This document shows positions 18,240 through 25,690 of a stretch of 53,699 nucleotides of DNA, piece by piece. How positions within the stretch are numbered: position 1 is the stretch's first letter; the number at the start of each line of letters is the position of its first letter. A model generated the notes under the pieces. The model searched no databases. It saw only the letters and a list, made by a program, of their open reading frames with translations, and was not told the origin of the DNA. Source of the DNA: an uncultured Bacteroidales bacterium (GTDB lineage: Bacteria > Bacteroidota > Bacteroidia > Bacteroidales > FEN-979); assembly GCA_903885595.1 (NCBI GenBank), contig CAISJJ010000356.1:1-53699 (forward strand), written 5' to 3'. The position numbers were made by a program, and so were the translations under genes.

Positions 18240-18271
18240 TTTCTGGAATTTTTTAATGAGGTCAAAATTTA

Positions 18272-19822
18272 TCAGGAGCTGTTTTTGAGCTTCTTTGAAA
18301 TATATATAGCCGGGCCAAGAAGTATTTTTCCTGCCTTCCATGTATAGGAGTTATAGAGCAGTGTAATATCCCGGGTTCTTGCTGAAATTTCTGTCTTTAA
18401 ATTGGCTATTTCATTGTTGTATTTTTCTACTGTGTCCTTGAGTTGTAGTTCGTTTCTGCTGATTGTTCGTGTTAAATGGTCAATTTGCTGATTGTTTGAT
18501 TTAATGACTTGCATAAATTCTTTCTCTTTTTGCCGGTACAAGTCCCAGAAAGTATGTTGTTCAGCTTGTTGTGACTTGATGACGTTTTCGTAGTGAATTT
18601 TCATAGAATCGAAAGATTCCAAATGACGGGCGTTCAAGCCAGCAATGAAAAGCTCATGCTCAGTATCTAACTTGTTAACGGTTTGAGCATTTTCAGCCTT
18701 TACATCACAGAGAATCTGATCATGCTCAACTTTTAAGTTGTTGACAATCTGATCATGCTCATTTCGGAGGTTGGATAGAAGAAGATTATATTCTTCTATT
18801 AATCTGCTAACTTCCTGTTCATGTTCTATTTTTAGTTTTGTTATAATGGCATTATATTCTGTCCTTACCGAGGCAAGAAAAGTTTCCTGCTCAGACTTTG
18901 CTTTCTGGAGGGCTTCGTCAAATTCTGATCTCAATTTGACATTCGATAGTTCATGCTGCCTGTTAAGGGCGATAACCGTTTCAGCATGTTCTTGTTGCTT
19001 AATTGCAATATTTTGTCTCAGCTGTTCTTTTTGTTCTTGCAATTCACAGATATGATTGATCTGTTCATTTTCCCGGTAACTGGCCATTGGATAATAAAAC
19101 AGAGAAGTTGCAAGATAGAGATTTGGGTCAAGCACGTCGAGTTGAAAGTATTTTATTATGTTATCCGGAAAATCGACGTGAAGTTCATAATCACCTCCTT
19201 CTGATGATTTGCCCCCGGTTTTAAAAAAGGCTATTATCTTATCAGTGTAAGTGAATTTGTATCTTGCCCAGCAACGTATATTATAATCCCAGTCGGATGT
19301 AACCTTGTATTTCGTATTATAATATCCAACCTGCTTGATCACGCTTTTGGGATAAAAAATACTTTGATGACAAATATTCCATCTAAAAAGCTTCTCTAAT
19401 GTGAAAGGTCCGTCATAAATACTATTGTCCTTTGCCCAGGGGGCATCTCCTTTAATAATTACATTTCCATATACAATCTGCTCCTCCTGAAATAGGCCTT
19501 GTTCAAAGAGATCTGTCAATATATGATCATTGTAAAAGGCATCATCGGCCCCCATGAAATAGATCCAGTCCCCGGTGCATAGATCCAGCCCCTTATTCAG
19601 GGCATCATAGATTCCAATGTCCTTTTCAGTCAGTAATCGGATGTTATGATGAATTTTTTGGTACCTCCGAATAGTTGGAAGAGTTTTATCCTTGGATGTA
19701 CCATCAACAATGATGTGTTCAACGTTCGTATACGTTTGATTTGCGACAGATGCCAACGCGGTTTCAATTGATTCACCGGTATTGAATGTTGGGGTAATGA
19801 CGGTAATTTTAGGGAAAATCAT
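18272..19822 (-). CDS. GT2 glycosyltransferase fused to an 11-residue-repeat coiled coil
   Basis: This protein has 516 residues. Residues 1-245 are a WcaA-like GT2 domain (ITVITPTFNTGES, HIIVDGTSKDKT, KDIGIYDALNKGLD, FMGADDAF). Residues ~250-490 are a long Glu/Lys/Leu-rich helix. Within it, fifteen consecutive units of exactly 11 residues run from 276 to 440 with the loose consensus xxEHxxxxxxL. The last 30 residues (NSYTWKAGKILLGP) form a hydrophobic or amphipathic tail also seen in the WbsX-like protein at 20999. The coiled coil may act as a ruler, an oligomerisation rod or a membrane tether for a polymerising complex. It is convergent with the exporter operon. Confidence 0.8.
   Translation of the reverse strand: MIFPKITVITPTFNTGESIETALASVANQTYTNVEHIIVDGTSKDKTLPTIRRYQKIHHNIRLLTEKDIGIYDALNKGLDLCTGDWIYFMGADDAFYNDHILTDLFEQGLFQEEQIVYGNVIIKGDAPWAKDNSIYDGPFTLEKLFRWNICHQSIFYPKSVIKQVGYYNTKYKVTSDWDYNIRCWARYKFTYTDKIIAFFKTGGKSSEGGDYELHVDFPDNIIKYFQLDVLDPNLYLATSLFYYPMASYRENEQINHICELQEQKEQLRQNIAIKQQEHAETVIALNRQHELSNVKLRSEFDEALQKAKSEQETFLASVRTEYNAIITKLKIEHEQEVSRLIEEYNLLLSNLRNEHDQIVNNLKVEHDQILCDVKAENAQTVNKLDTEHELFIAGLNARHLESFDSMKIHYENVIKSQQAEQHTFWDLYRQKEKEFMQVIKSNNQQIDHLTRTISRNELQLKDTVEKYNNEIANLKTEISARTRDITLLYNSYTWKAGKILLGPAIYISKKLKNSS
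18503..18997 (-). repeat. Fifteen hendecad (33-bp) repeats coding a coiled coil
   Basis: The encoded units include RTEYNAIITKL, KIEHEQEVSRL, RNEHDQIVNNL and KVEHDQILCDV, all in register at 11 residues. Some DNA units are similar (repeated TGATCATGCTCA around 18716-18756), consistent with growth by tandem duplication. Confidence 0.75.
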
Positions 19823-19898
19823 ATTAGATTATGATTAGATTCCATTTGATGAATGAAATTCATTGCGTTTTTGAATGGGATATTTTTAATTGGCAATA

Positions 19899-19906
19899 CA
19901 AAGCTA
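19899..19906 (-). promoter_or_regulatory. Candidate -7 box for the coiled-coil glycosyltransferase gene
   Basis: On the minus strand this reads TAGCTTTG (TAnnTTTG), 77 bp before the ATG at 19822. A TTG (plus-strand CAA at 19922-19924) lies 15 bp further upstream, slightly close for a -33 element. Confidence 0.4.
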
Positions 19907-20115
19907 ATGATTCCCCAATAACAAGGATGGCCCTCATTGGAGATTTTCTTCATAATTCCAAAAAAGCAGTGAACGAATCGATTATCTTGTTAAAGCAAAA
20001 AAGATGAATATAAATATGATGACAAAAGAGGGATAAAGCCAGTTAGACAGTAAGACAATATAAATGGTTTATCGAATCAAATCGCATTTGTTCCGAGAAA
20101 TTCATGGAATCTTTT

Positions 20116-20123
20116 TATTTTTG
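20116..20123 (+). promoter_or_regulatory. Candidate -7 box for the TPR lipoprotein gene
   Basis: TATTTTTG matches TAnnTTTG. TTTG at 20087-20090 could be the -33 element, but the 25-bp spacing is long. It lies about 100 bp before the ATG. Confidence 0.35.
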
Positions 20124-20223
20124 TAGTCGAAACCCATCGATAATAAACCAAGTGCCTTTCTATAGGCCATTATCTTAAGCTGTATTCTAAAACACTCATC
20201 AAAACGAATTTAAAATTGTTGTT

Positions 20224-20832
20224 ATGAAAAAAATTCTTTATCTGCTACTTTTCATTATCAGTATTATTACCTCTTGTAGCACAAGAAGTAGCAAAGAACT
20301 GATAGAATCAGCTGATACAAAGGTCAAAGCCGGTGAATATAATGATGCCATTGTTGATTACAACAAAGCACTTGAACAAGATACTGGTAATGTTCTTGCG
20401 ATGTGGAATCGTGGCAATGCAAAAGTTCTGCTTCAAGATTTCAAAGGTGCAGTTTTAGACTATAACATGGTTATTCAGCGACGGCCGTCCAATAGTAATG
20501 CTTATTTATGCCGAGGAATTTGTTTAAAAATAGTAAATGATTATCCGGGTGCGATTAAAGATTTGGACAAAGTAATCAAACTTGACTCTAATAACTCAAA
20601 TGCCTACCAATTAAGAGGTTTCTGTAAAATGAACCTCAATGATCAGGATGCTGCTTTGGCAGATTTAAACAAGGCAATCGAACTTGATCCTAAATTGCCT
20701 GATGCCTATTTAACCAGAGGAATCCTGAAATTAAAAACTGGATTAACTCAGGAGGCCTGTTCCGATCTCACAGAAGCTTCCGGCCTTGGAAAAAAGGAAG
20801 CGGACGATCTGATTAAAAAGAACTGTAAGTAA
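20224..20832 (+). CDS. TPR-repeat lipoprotein
   Basis: This protein has 202 residues. A lipoprotein signal peptide (MKKILYLLLFIISII) ends in the lipobox ITSC with the lipidated Cys at residue 18. The rest consists of about four to five tetratricopeptide repeats (AIVDYNKALEQDTGNVLAMWNRGNA, AVLDYNMVIQRRPSNSNAYL, AIKDLDKVIKLDSNNSNAYQLRG, ALADLNKAIELDPKLPDAYLTRG, split here only for recognition). It is likely anchored in a membrane facing the periplasm and serves as a protein-interaction scaffold. It sits at the head of the second half of the polysaccharide locus and could assist export or assembly, but no partner is evident. Confidence 0.82.
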   Translation: MKKILYLLLFIISIITSCSTRSSKELIESADTKVKAGEYNDAIVDYNKALEQDTGNVLAMWNRGNAKVLLQDFKGAVLDYNMVIQRRPSNSNAYLCRGICLKIVNDYPGAIKDLDKVIKLDSNNSNAYQLRGFCKMNLNDQDAALADLNKAIELDPKLPDAYLTRGILKLKTGLTQEACSDLTEASGLGKKEADDLIKKNCK

Positions 20833-20998
20833 AGGCTCTATTTTAGGGAGAATTTTTGTATTATTCTTATGCATTCAATGCTGCCTTAACGTTGATCAAA
20901 TCGCCATTATCATGATAATTGCTTTTCTTATCATGGCGTATAATCCTGTGAAATATACTATTTTTACAAGATACTTATCTTGGCACCTGTTTAATAGA

Positions 20999-22306
20999 AT
21001 GAATGACTTAAGACTAATTGCTTTCTATTTACCACAGTTTCATCCGATTCCGGAAAATAACCTCTGGTGGGGTAATGGGTTTACGGAATGGTCAAATGTA
21101 GTGGCGGCAAGGCCTGTATTCCCGGGACATTATCAGCCGCATCTGCCTGCTGATCTTGGGTTTTATGATCTGCGGCTGGCCGAGGTTCGAGAAATGCAGG
21201 CTCGATTGGCCAAGGAACATGGGATTTATGGTTTTTGTTATTATTATTACTATTTCAACGGAAAGCGGTTGCTCAATGCACCACTGGATGAGAACCTGGC
21301 TTCGGGGAAACCTGATTTCCCTTTTTGCATTTGCTGGGCCAATGAAAACTGGACCCGGAAGTGGGATGGGAATGATGCACATATCCTTATTGAACAAATT
21401 CATTCACATGAGGATGATGTAAATTTTATTCACCAATTGATTCCTGTATTGCAGGATAAACGTTATATCCGTGTCAATACTAAGTTGTTGCTACTTGTCT
21501 ATCGAGTCGACCGGATGCCAGAGCCCAGTAAGACTGCCGAAACCTGGCGGACTATTGTTCAAAAAGAGATCAATGAGGAACTGTATCTGTGTGCCGTCAA
21601 CAACTTTGTTAAAGACATTGACCCGACCCTGATCGGTTTTGATGGTACTGTACAGTTCCCACTTGATTTTCACCCCAACTTCCGGGTTGATGTTCAACAA
21701 TTTGCGAACTCCAATGGTTTTAATTATGAAGATATTAAAGACCATTGGATTATTGACTATCCGGGCATCATTAATCACTTAGTTGCCCTTAAGAAGCCTG
21801 GTTATAAATTTTTCAGGGGTGTATTCCCAGCCTGGGACAATACTCCGCGAAGACAACATTCAAGTGCTATTTTTATCAATTCCTCCCCCGAATTATACAA
21901 ACTTTTTTTAAAGGCAACGATGGCACTGACTCGTGCAGAACATTCAGGCGACGAACGGCTGGTTTTTATTAACGCATGGAACGAGTGGGCAGAAGGAGCG
22001 CACCTTGAGCCTGATCAGCAATATGGTATGCGCTGGCTGGAAGCCACGAAGGAGGCTGCTGCTGAAATTGATGACATTCCTGATGCATTAGAGACTCTGA
22101 AAAGCAACTGTACCGAAGCTTCAATCATGGTACAAAGTAATTTTCCGCTGGCAGAAAAACTAAAGGAAGGATATACAGCTCCAATAACGACGGAGGTCGA
22201 TATACTTTTAAATTCCTTTACTTTCAGGGTTGGAAAGGTCATCATGTGGCTTCCGATTAGACTGCTCAATGTTTTGAAATGGTTAAAGATTTATAAACAT
22301 GAATAA
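20999..22306 (+). CDS. WbsX-like (GH99-like) polysaccharide biosynthesis protein with extra C-terminal tail
   Basis: ATG 20999 is preferred, giving 435 residues starting MNDLRLIAFYLPQFHPIPEN. The paralogue at 30437 begins at the same point, whereas the upstream ATG 20912 would add 29 unmatched residues. Family motifs are WWGNGFTEW, ANENWTRKWDG and NAWNEWAEGAHLEPD. WbsX proteins occur in O-antigen loci; they have been called glycosyltransferases but share a fold with GH99 enzymes, so the reaction is uncertain. Compared with the paralogue this copy has about 70 extra residues, ending in LLNSFTFRVGKVIMWLP, similar to the tail of the coiled-coil GT2. The stop overlaps the next gene by 8 bp. Confidence 0.82.
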   Translation: MNDLRLIAFYLPQFHPIPENNLWWGNGFTEWSNVVAARPVFPGHYQPHLPADLGFYDLRLAEVREMQARLAKEHGIYGFCYYYYYFNGKRLLNAPLDENLASGKPDFPFCICWANENWTRKWDGNDAHILIEQIHSHEDDVNFIHQLIPVLQDKRYIRVNTKLLLLVYRVDRMPEPSKTAETWRTIVQKEINEELYLCAVNNFVKDIDPTLIGFDGTVQFPLDFHPNFRVDVQQFANSNGFNYEDIKDHWIIDYPGIINHLVALKKPGYKFFRGVFPAWDNTPRRQHSSAIFINSSPELYKLFLKATMALTRAEHSGDERLVFINAWNEWAEGAHLEPDQQYGMRWLEATKEAAAEIDDIPDALETLKSNCTEASIMVQSNFPLAEKLKEGYTAPITTEVDILLNSFTFRVGKVIMWLPIRLLNVLKWLKIYKHE

Positions 22307-24833
22307 CAGACCAAGGATACTCATTGTTTCTTACAATTTTCCAAGGCCTGATAAAAGTTCTGGAGAACTTAGGTTTGTTTCCATTCTTGAGATTTTAACC
22401 GGTTTCTGGGATTTAGACTTTTGTATTGCCAATTCTCATGTTGATTGGAATACATCGGAGGAGATGGTTCCCTACATAGAAAAACTGGAGAAAATGGGGA
22501 TCCGGGTTTTCCGGCCTACTAAGGATGCATTTAGTAATGCGGTTAGAGAAAATAATTATACCGGGGCCTATTTTAATTTATTTCGAATTGCTGAAGAAAT
22601 GATGCCCCTTTTTAGGATGGCCAGACCAGGGGCCTTCACAATTGTTGATTCCGTTGATGTGCATTATGCCCGTGAGGAAACCCAGGCAAGGCTTGGTGTT
22701 GTTGAAATGTCGCAAGTGTTGGAAACGAAGAAAAGGGAGTTAGGTGTTTACAGATCAGCAGATATAACTATTGCCGTGAGCAAAGACGATTTTACCTTGC
22801 TTACGAGGAAGGAACGGCTGCAGAACGTGTTTTTAATCCCAAACATTGTACGGGAATACCCAAGAAAAGCAGGCAAACGCCATCCAATTGTAATATTTAT
22901 TGGAAGTTATGCCTGGTATCCAAACCCGGAAGCCGTTCAATGGTTTGCTTGTCTGATTTGGCCAATAATATTTGCAAATAACCCAAAGTCTGAGTTTTTA
23001 ATAATTGGAAGTGATCCTACACCCGAGGTGCTTGAATTGGCAAGTGTCCCAGGCATCAAGGTCTTAGGGTACGTTCCGGAAACAATACCCTATTTGGAAA
23101 TGGCAGCAGTATCAGTTGCTCCCTTACGCGTAGGTGGTGGTATGAAGGGGAAGGTAAATGAGGCTATGGCACATGGAATACCTGTTGTTGCAACCAGTAT
23201 CGGGGCACAAGGTTTCGAAGCGATTCATGGAAAACACATGATGATTACCGATAATCCAGCTGAATTTGCAGCTTGCGTTATAACTCTATTGGATGATGAG
23301 GTTAAACAACGGGAAATGGGGCTTGCCGGACAGCAACTTAATTCGGCCATTTGTTCACAACAGGCGGTAACTGTAAAGCTCAATGAACTGGTAGATTATT
23401 GCAAAAGGTTGATTCCAAAAAAACACAACCAACTTGTTCTAACGCCTATTCCTTCTTGTTCGGCAAAGCTACCGCTTTTCGTTAAAGATATTGGGTGTGC
23501 AATACAATTACTGAAAAGAGATGGGGTCAGGGAGTTTTTCAGACGTACATGGTTATATCTTCAAGGACAACGAATCCCTTCTGAAATGTTTCAGCAGAAA
23601 ACAATGCCCAAATTAACATCCAATCCTGCGAAAATAAAGGAAGTTTTGGAATTCCCTGAATTATCTGAAACCGCAATGGTGTCAATTATCATCCCGGTAT
23701 ATAACCAATGGGATTATACCTATAATTGCCTTGGTTCAATCCTGAAAAACTCCAGGAACCTTTCTTACGAGATTATCCTGGTTGATGACAATTCGATTGA
23801 TGATACTGTGTTTATTAACCGATTTGTGAAAAATATCCATTTAATCAGGAATGAAAAGAACCTCGGTTTTCTTCATAATTGTAATAAAGCGGCCTCAGTG
23901 GCAAAGGGCAAGTACATTTTGTTACTCAACAATGATACGCTTGTTGAGGCCAACTGGCTTTCATGGTTGGTAAAAACCATGGAAGAAAGATCCGATGTTG
24001 GACTGGTAGGAGCCAAACTTATTTTTTCAACCGGGAAGCTGCAGGAGGCTGGAGGAATAGTATTTCAGGATGGATCTGCTATGAACTATGGCCGGGATGA
24101 TGACCCTGATCGTCCAGAGTATAATTATGTCAAGGATGTGGATTATTGTTCTGGAGCAGCGATTTGTGTTCGCAAAGTCTTGTGGGATCAACTTCACGGG
24201 TTTGACAAACAGTATGCGCCAGCCTACTATGAAGATACTGACCTAGCCATGCAAATCAGGAAACTGGGGTACCGGACGGTTTTTCAACCAAAATCCATCG
24301 TGATACACTTTGAAGGTGTTTCGCATGGCACTGACATTTCCCAGGGAATTAAAAAGAAGCAGGACGATAATCAAAAGTTATTTTATTCCAAATGGAGAGA
24401 GGAATTGAGTATAAATAATTTTGTGCGGGAAGAGAACCTATTCCGGGCGCGTGATAAAAGCAAATATAAGCAAACAGTGCTATTAATCGATTATGCAGTT
24501 CCTGATAAATCTTTGATGGTTGGTAAGGATAAATCCTTTCAGATGATCAATCATTATGTCGAGTTGGAGTGTAATATCAAATTCTTACCTGATAATTTTT
24601 TTAGAAAAGAGCCGGAAGTTTCTGAACTTGAGCAGGAAGGAATTGAGGTTTTATATGGTGTCTATTTTAAAGAAAACTGGTTGCAATGGATAACAGAAAA
24701 TGCCACCAATATTAATTCAATATGCTTTGTTGATGAACCATTATTTTATAAATACAAATCCTCTATTAACAGTGTTTTTAGTGACGATTTTGAGTATTTG
24801 ATTTTTAATAAGACCAACAAATTTAATAATTGA
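22299..24833 (+). CDS. GT4-GT2 fusion glycosyltransferase with truncated third domain
   Basis: This protein has 844 residues. Residues ~5-370 are a GT4-type GT-B domain (donor-binding end VSVAPLRVGGGMKGKVNEAM, then GIPVVATSIGAQG). Residues ~459-690 are a GT2 domain: VSIIIPVYNQ, ILVDDNSIDDT, LLNNDTLVE, and an ED-type motif YYEDTDLAMQIRKLG. From ~724 a second GT-B N-terminal half starts (VLLIDYAVPDKS, GIEVLYGVYFKENW) but the protein ends after about 120 residues, without the donor-binding half. The enzyme probably adds two successive sugars. It overlaps the upstream WbsX-like gene by 8 bp. Immediately downstream, base composition shifts to AT-rich, suggesting that the missing domain was lost at a recombination point. 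Confidence 0.83.
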   Translation: MNNRPRILIVSYNFPRPDKSSGELRFVSILEILTGFWDLDFCIANSHVDWNTSEEMVPYIEKLEKMGIRVFRPTKDAFSNAVRENNYTGAYFNLFRIAEEMMPLFRMARPGAFTIVDSVDVHYAREETQARLGVVEMSQVLETKKRELGVYRSADITIAVSKDDFTLLTRKERLQNVFLIPNIVREYPRKAGKRHPIVIFIGSYAWYPNPEAVQWFACLIWPIIFANNPKSEFLIIGSDPTPEVLELASVPGIKVLGYVPETIPYLEMAAVSVAPLRVGGGMKGKVNEAMAHGIPVVATSIGAQGFEAIHGKHMMITDNPAEFAACVITLLDDEVKQREMGLAGQQLNSAICSQQAVTVKLNELVDYCKRLIPKKHNQLVLTPIPSCSAKLPLFVKDIGCAIQLLKRDGVREFFRRTWLYLQGQRIPSEMFQQKTMPKLTSNPAKIKEVLEFPELSETAMVSIIIPVYNQWDYTYNCLGSILKNSRNLSYEIILVDDNSIDDTVFINRFVKNIHLIRNEKNLGFLHNCNKAASVAKGKYILLLNNDTLVEANWLSWLVKTMEERSDVGLVGAKLIFSTGKLQEAGGIVFQDGSAMNYGRDDDPDRPEYNYVKDVDYCSGAAICVRKVLWDQLHGFDKQYAPAYYEDTDLAMQIRKLGYRTVFQPKSIVIHFEGVSHGTDISQGIKKKQDDNQKLFYSKWREELSINNFVREENLFRARDKSKYKQTVLLIDYAVPDKSLMVGKDKSFQMINHYVELECNIKFLPDNFFRKEPEVSELEQEGIEVLYGVYFKENWLQWITENATNINSICFVDEPLFYKYKSSINSVFSDDFEYLIFNKTNKFNN

Positions 24834-24844
24834 TTCATTGATTA

Positions 24845-25642
24845 TTGGTTTTTTTTTCGAAAATAAATGACATTGAAATAGTGATAAAAAGAATTAGAGA
24901 TAAAATTTTAAATATTTTTTTGCCGGATGGATTTTATTTTTCTCATAATGGTTATTGTCCATGCTGTGACAAAATGGTAAATTTTCAGGCCAATGTTAGT
25001 TGGCTTCGTGATTCATTTTTATGTAGTAATTGCCATTCATTTCCACGGGAAAGAGCATTGATGTTAATCATTGAAAGTTATTACCCAAATTGGCGAAGTC
25101 TTAATATTCACGAATCTTCACCTTCAAATAGAGGAGCTAGTTTGAAATTAGGAAAAAGTGTTAAAAACTATGTTGCATCACAGTACTTTCCCGACAAGCC
25201 ATTTGGGATGCAAATAAATAATTTCTACAACCAAGATTTAGAAAATCAGTCTTTTAAGAATGAATCATTTGATATTGTTGTGACCCAGGATGTAATGGAG
25301 CATTTGTATGATCCAGGCAAAGCATTTGCCGAAATAGCAAGGACACTTAAGAAAGGAGGTGCACATATATTCACCGTTCCAATTATTAATAAGCATAAGT
25401 CAACTGAAGTTTGGGCTGTCAAGGAGGAAAATAATAGTCCAGTTTTTTTAAAGACACCTGAATGGCATGGAAATCCCGTGGATTCTAAAGGCTCGCCGGT
25501 TACGATGCATTGGGGGTTTGATATTGTTGATTTTATTAAAGAACACAGCGGCCTTGATACGACAATAGAACACATTGACAATTTGGATTATGGAATTAGG
25601 GCTGAATTAATAGAAGTTATGGTAAGTCAAAAAAAAGAATAA
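24845..25642 (+). CDS. Zinc-finger-like plus SAM-dependent methyltransferase
   Basis: Up to 265 residues are read from TTG 24845, 11 bp after the previous stop. No ATG occurs before residue 44, so a TTG or nearby GTG/ATT start must be used. Residues 38-63 form a Cys cluster (CPCC at 38-41, CSNC at 60-63) that could bind zinc. The methyltransferase part has SPSNRGAS in place of the classical glycine motif, then FDIVVTQDVMEHLYDP (~142-157) and LKKGGAHIFTVP, typical of Methyltransf_11/23 enzymes in surface-sugar loci. Members with this Cys4 head are often annotated as glycan methyltransferases. Base composition is very AT-rich, unlike the gene before it. Confidence 0.72.
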   Translation: MVFFSKINDIEIVIKRIRDKILNIFLPDGFYFSHNGYCPCCDKMVNFQANVSWLRDSFLCSNCHSFPRERALMLIIESYYPNWRSLNIHESSPSNRGASLKLGKSVKNYVASQYFPDKPFGMQINNFYNQDLENQSFKNESFDIVVTQDVMEHLYDPGKAFAEIARTLKKGGAHIFTVPIINKHKSTEVWAVKEENNSPVFLKTPEWHGNPVDSKGSPVTMHWGFDIVDFIKEHSGLDTTIEHIDNLDYGIRAELIEVMVSQKKE

Positions 25643-25690
25643 CGATTACAATCGCAATAATTATAATAGTGTTAATTCGATATTTTTTGT

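Larger units (their letters stand above)
19823..20223. other. Gene-free divergent intergenic region
   Basis: No gene is seen in these 401 bases. They separate the coiled-coil glycosyltransferase (minus) from the TPR lipoprotein (plus) and hold one candidate -7 box for each direction, listed separately. No hairpin, tRNA-like cloverleaf or riboswitch-like structure was recognised. Confidence 0.5.
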
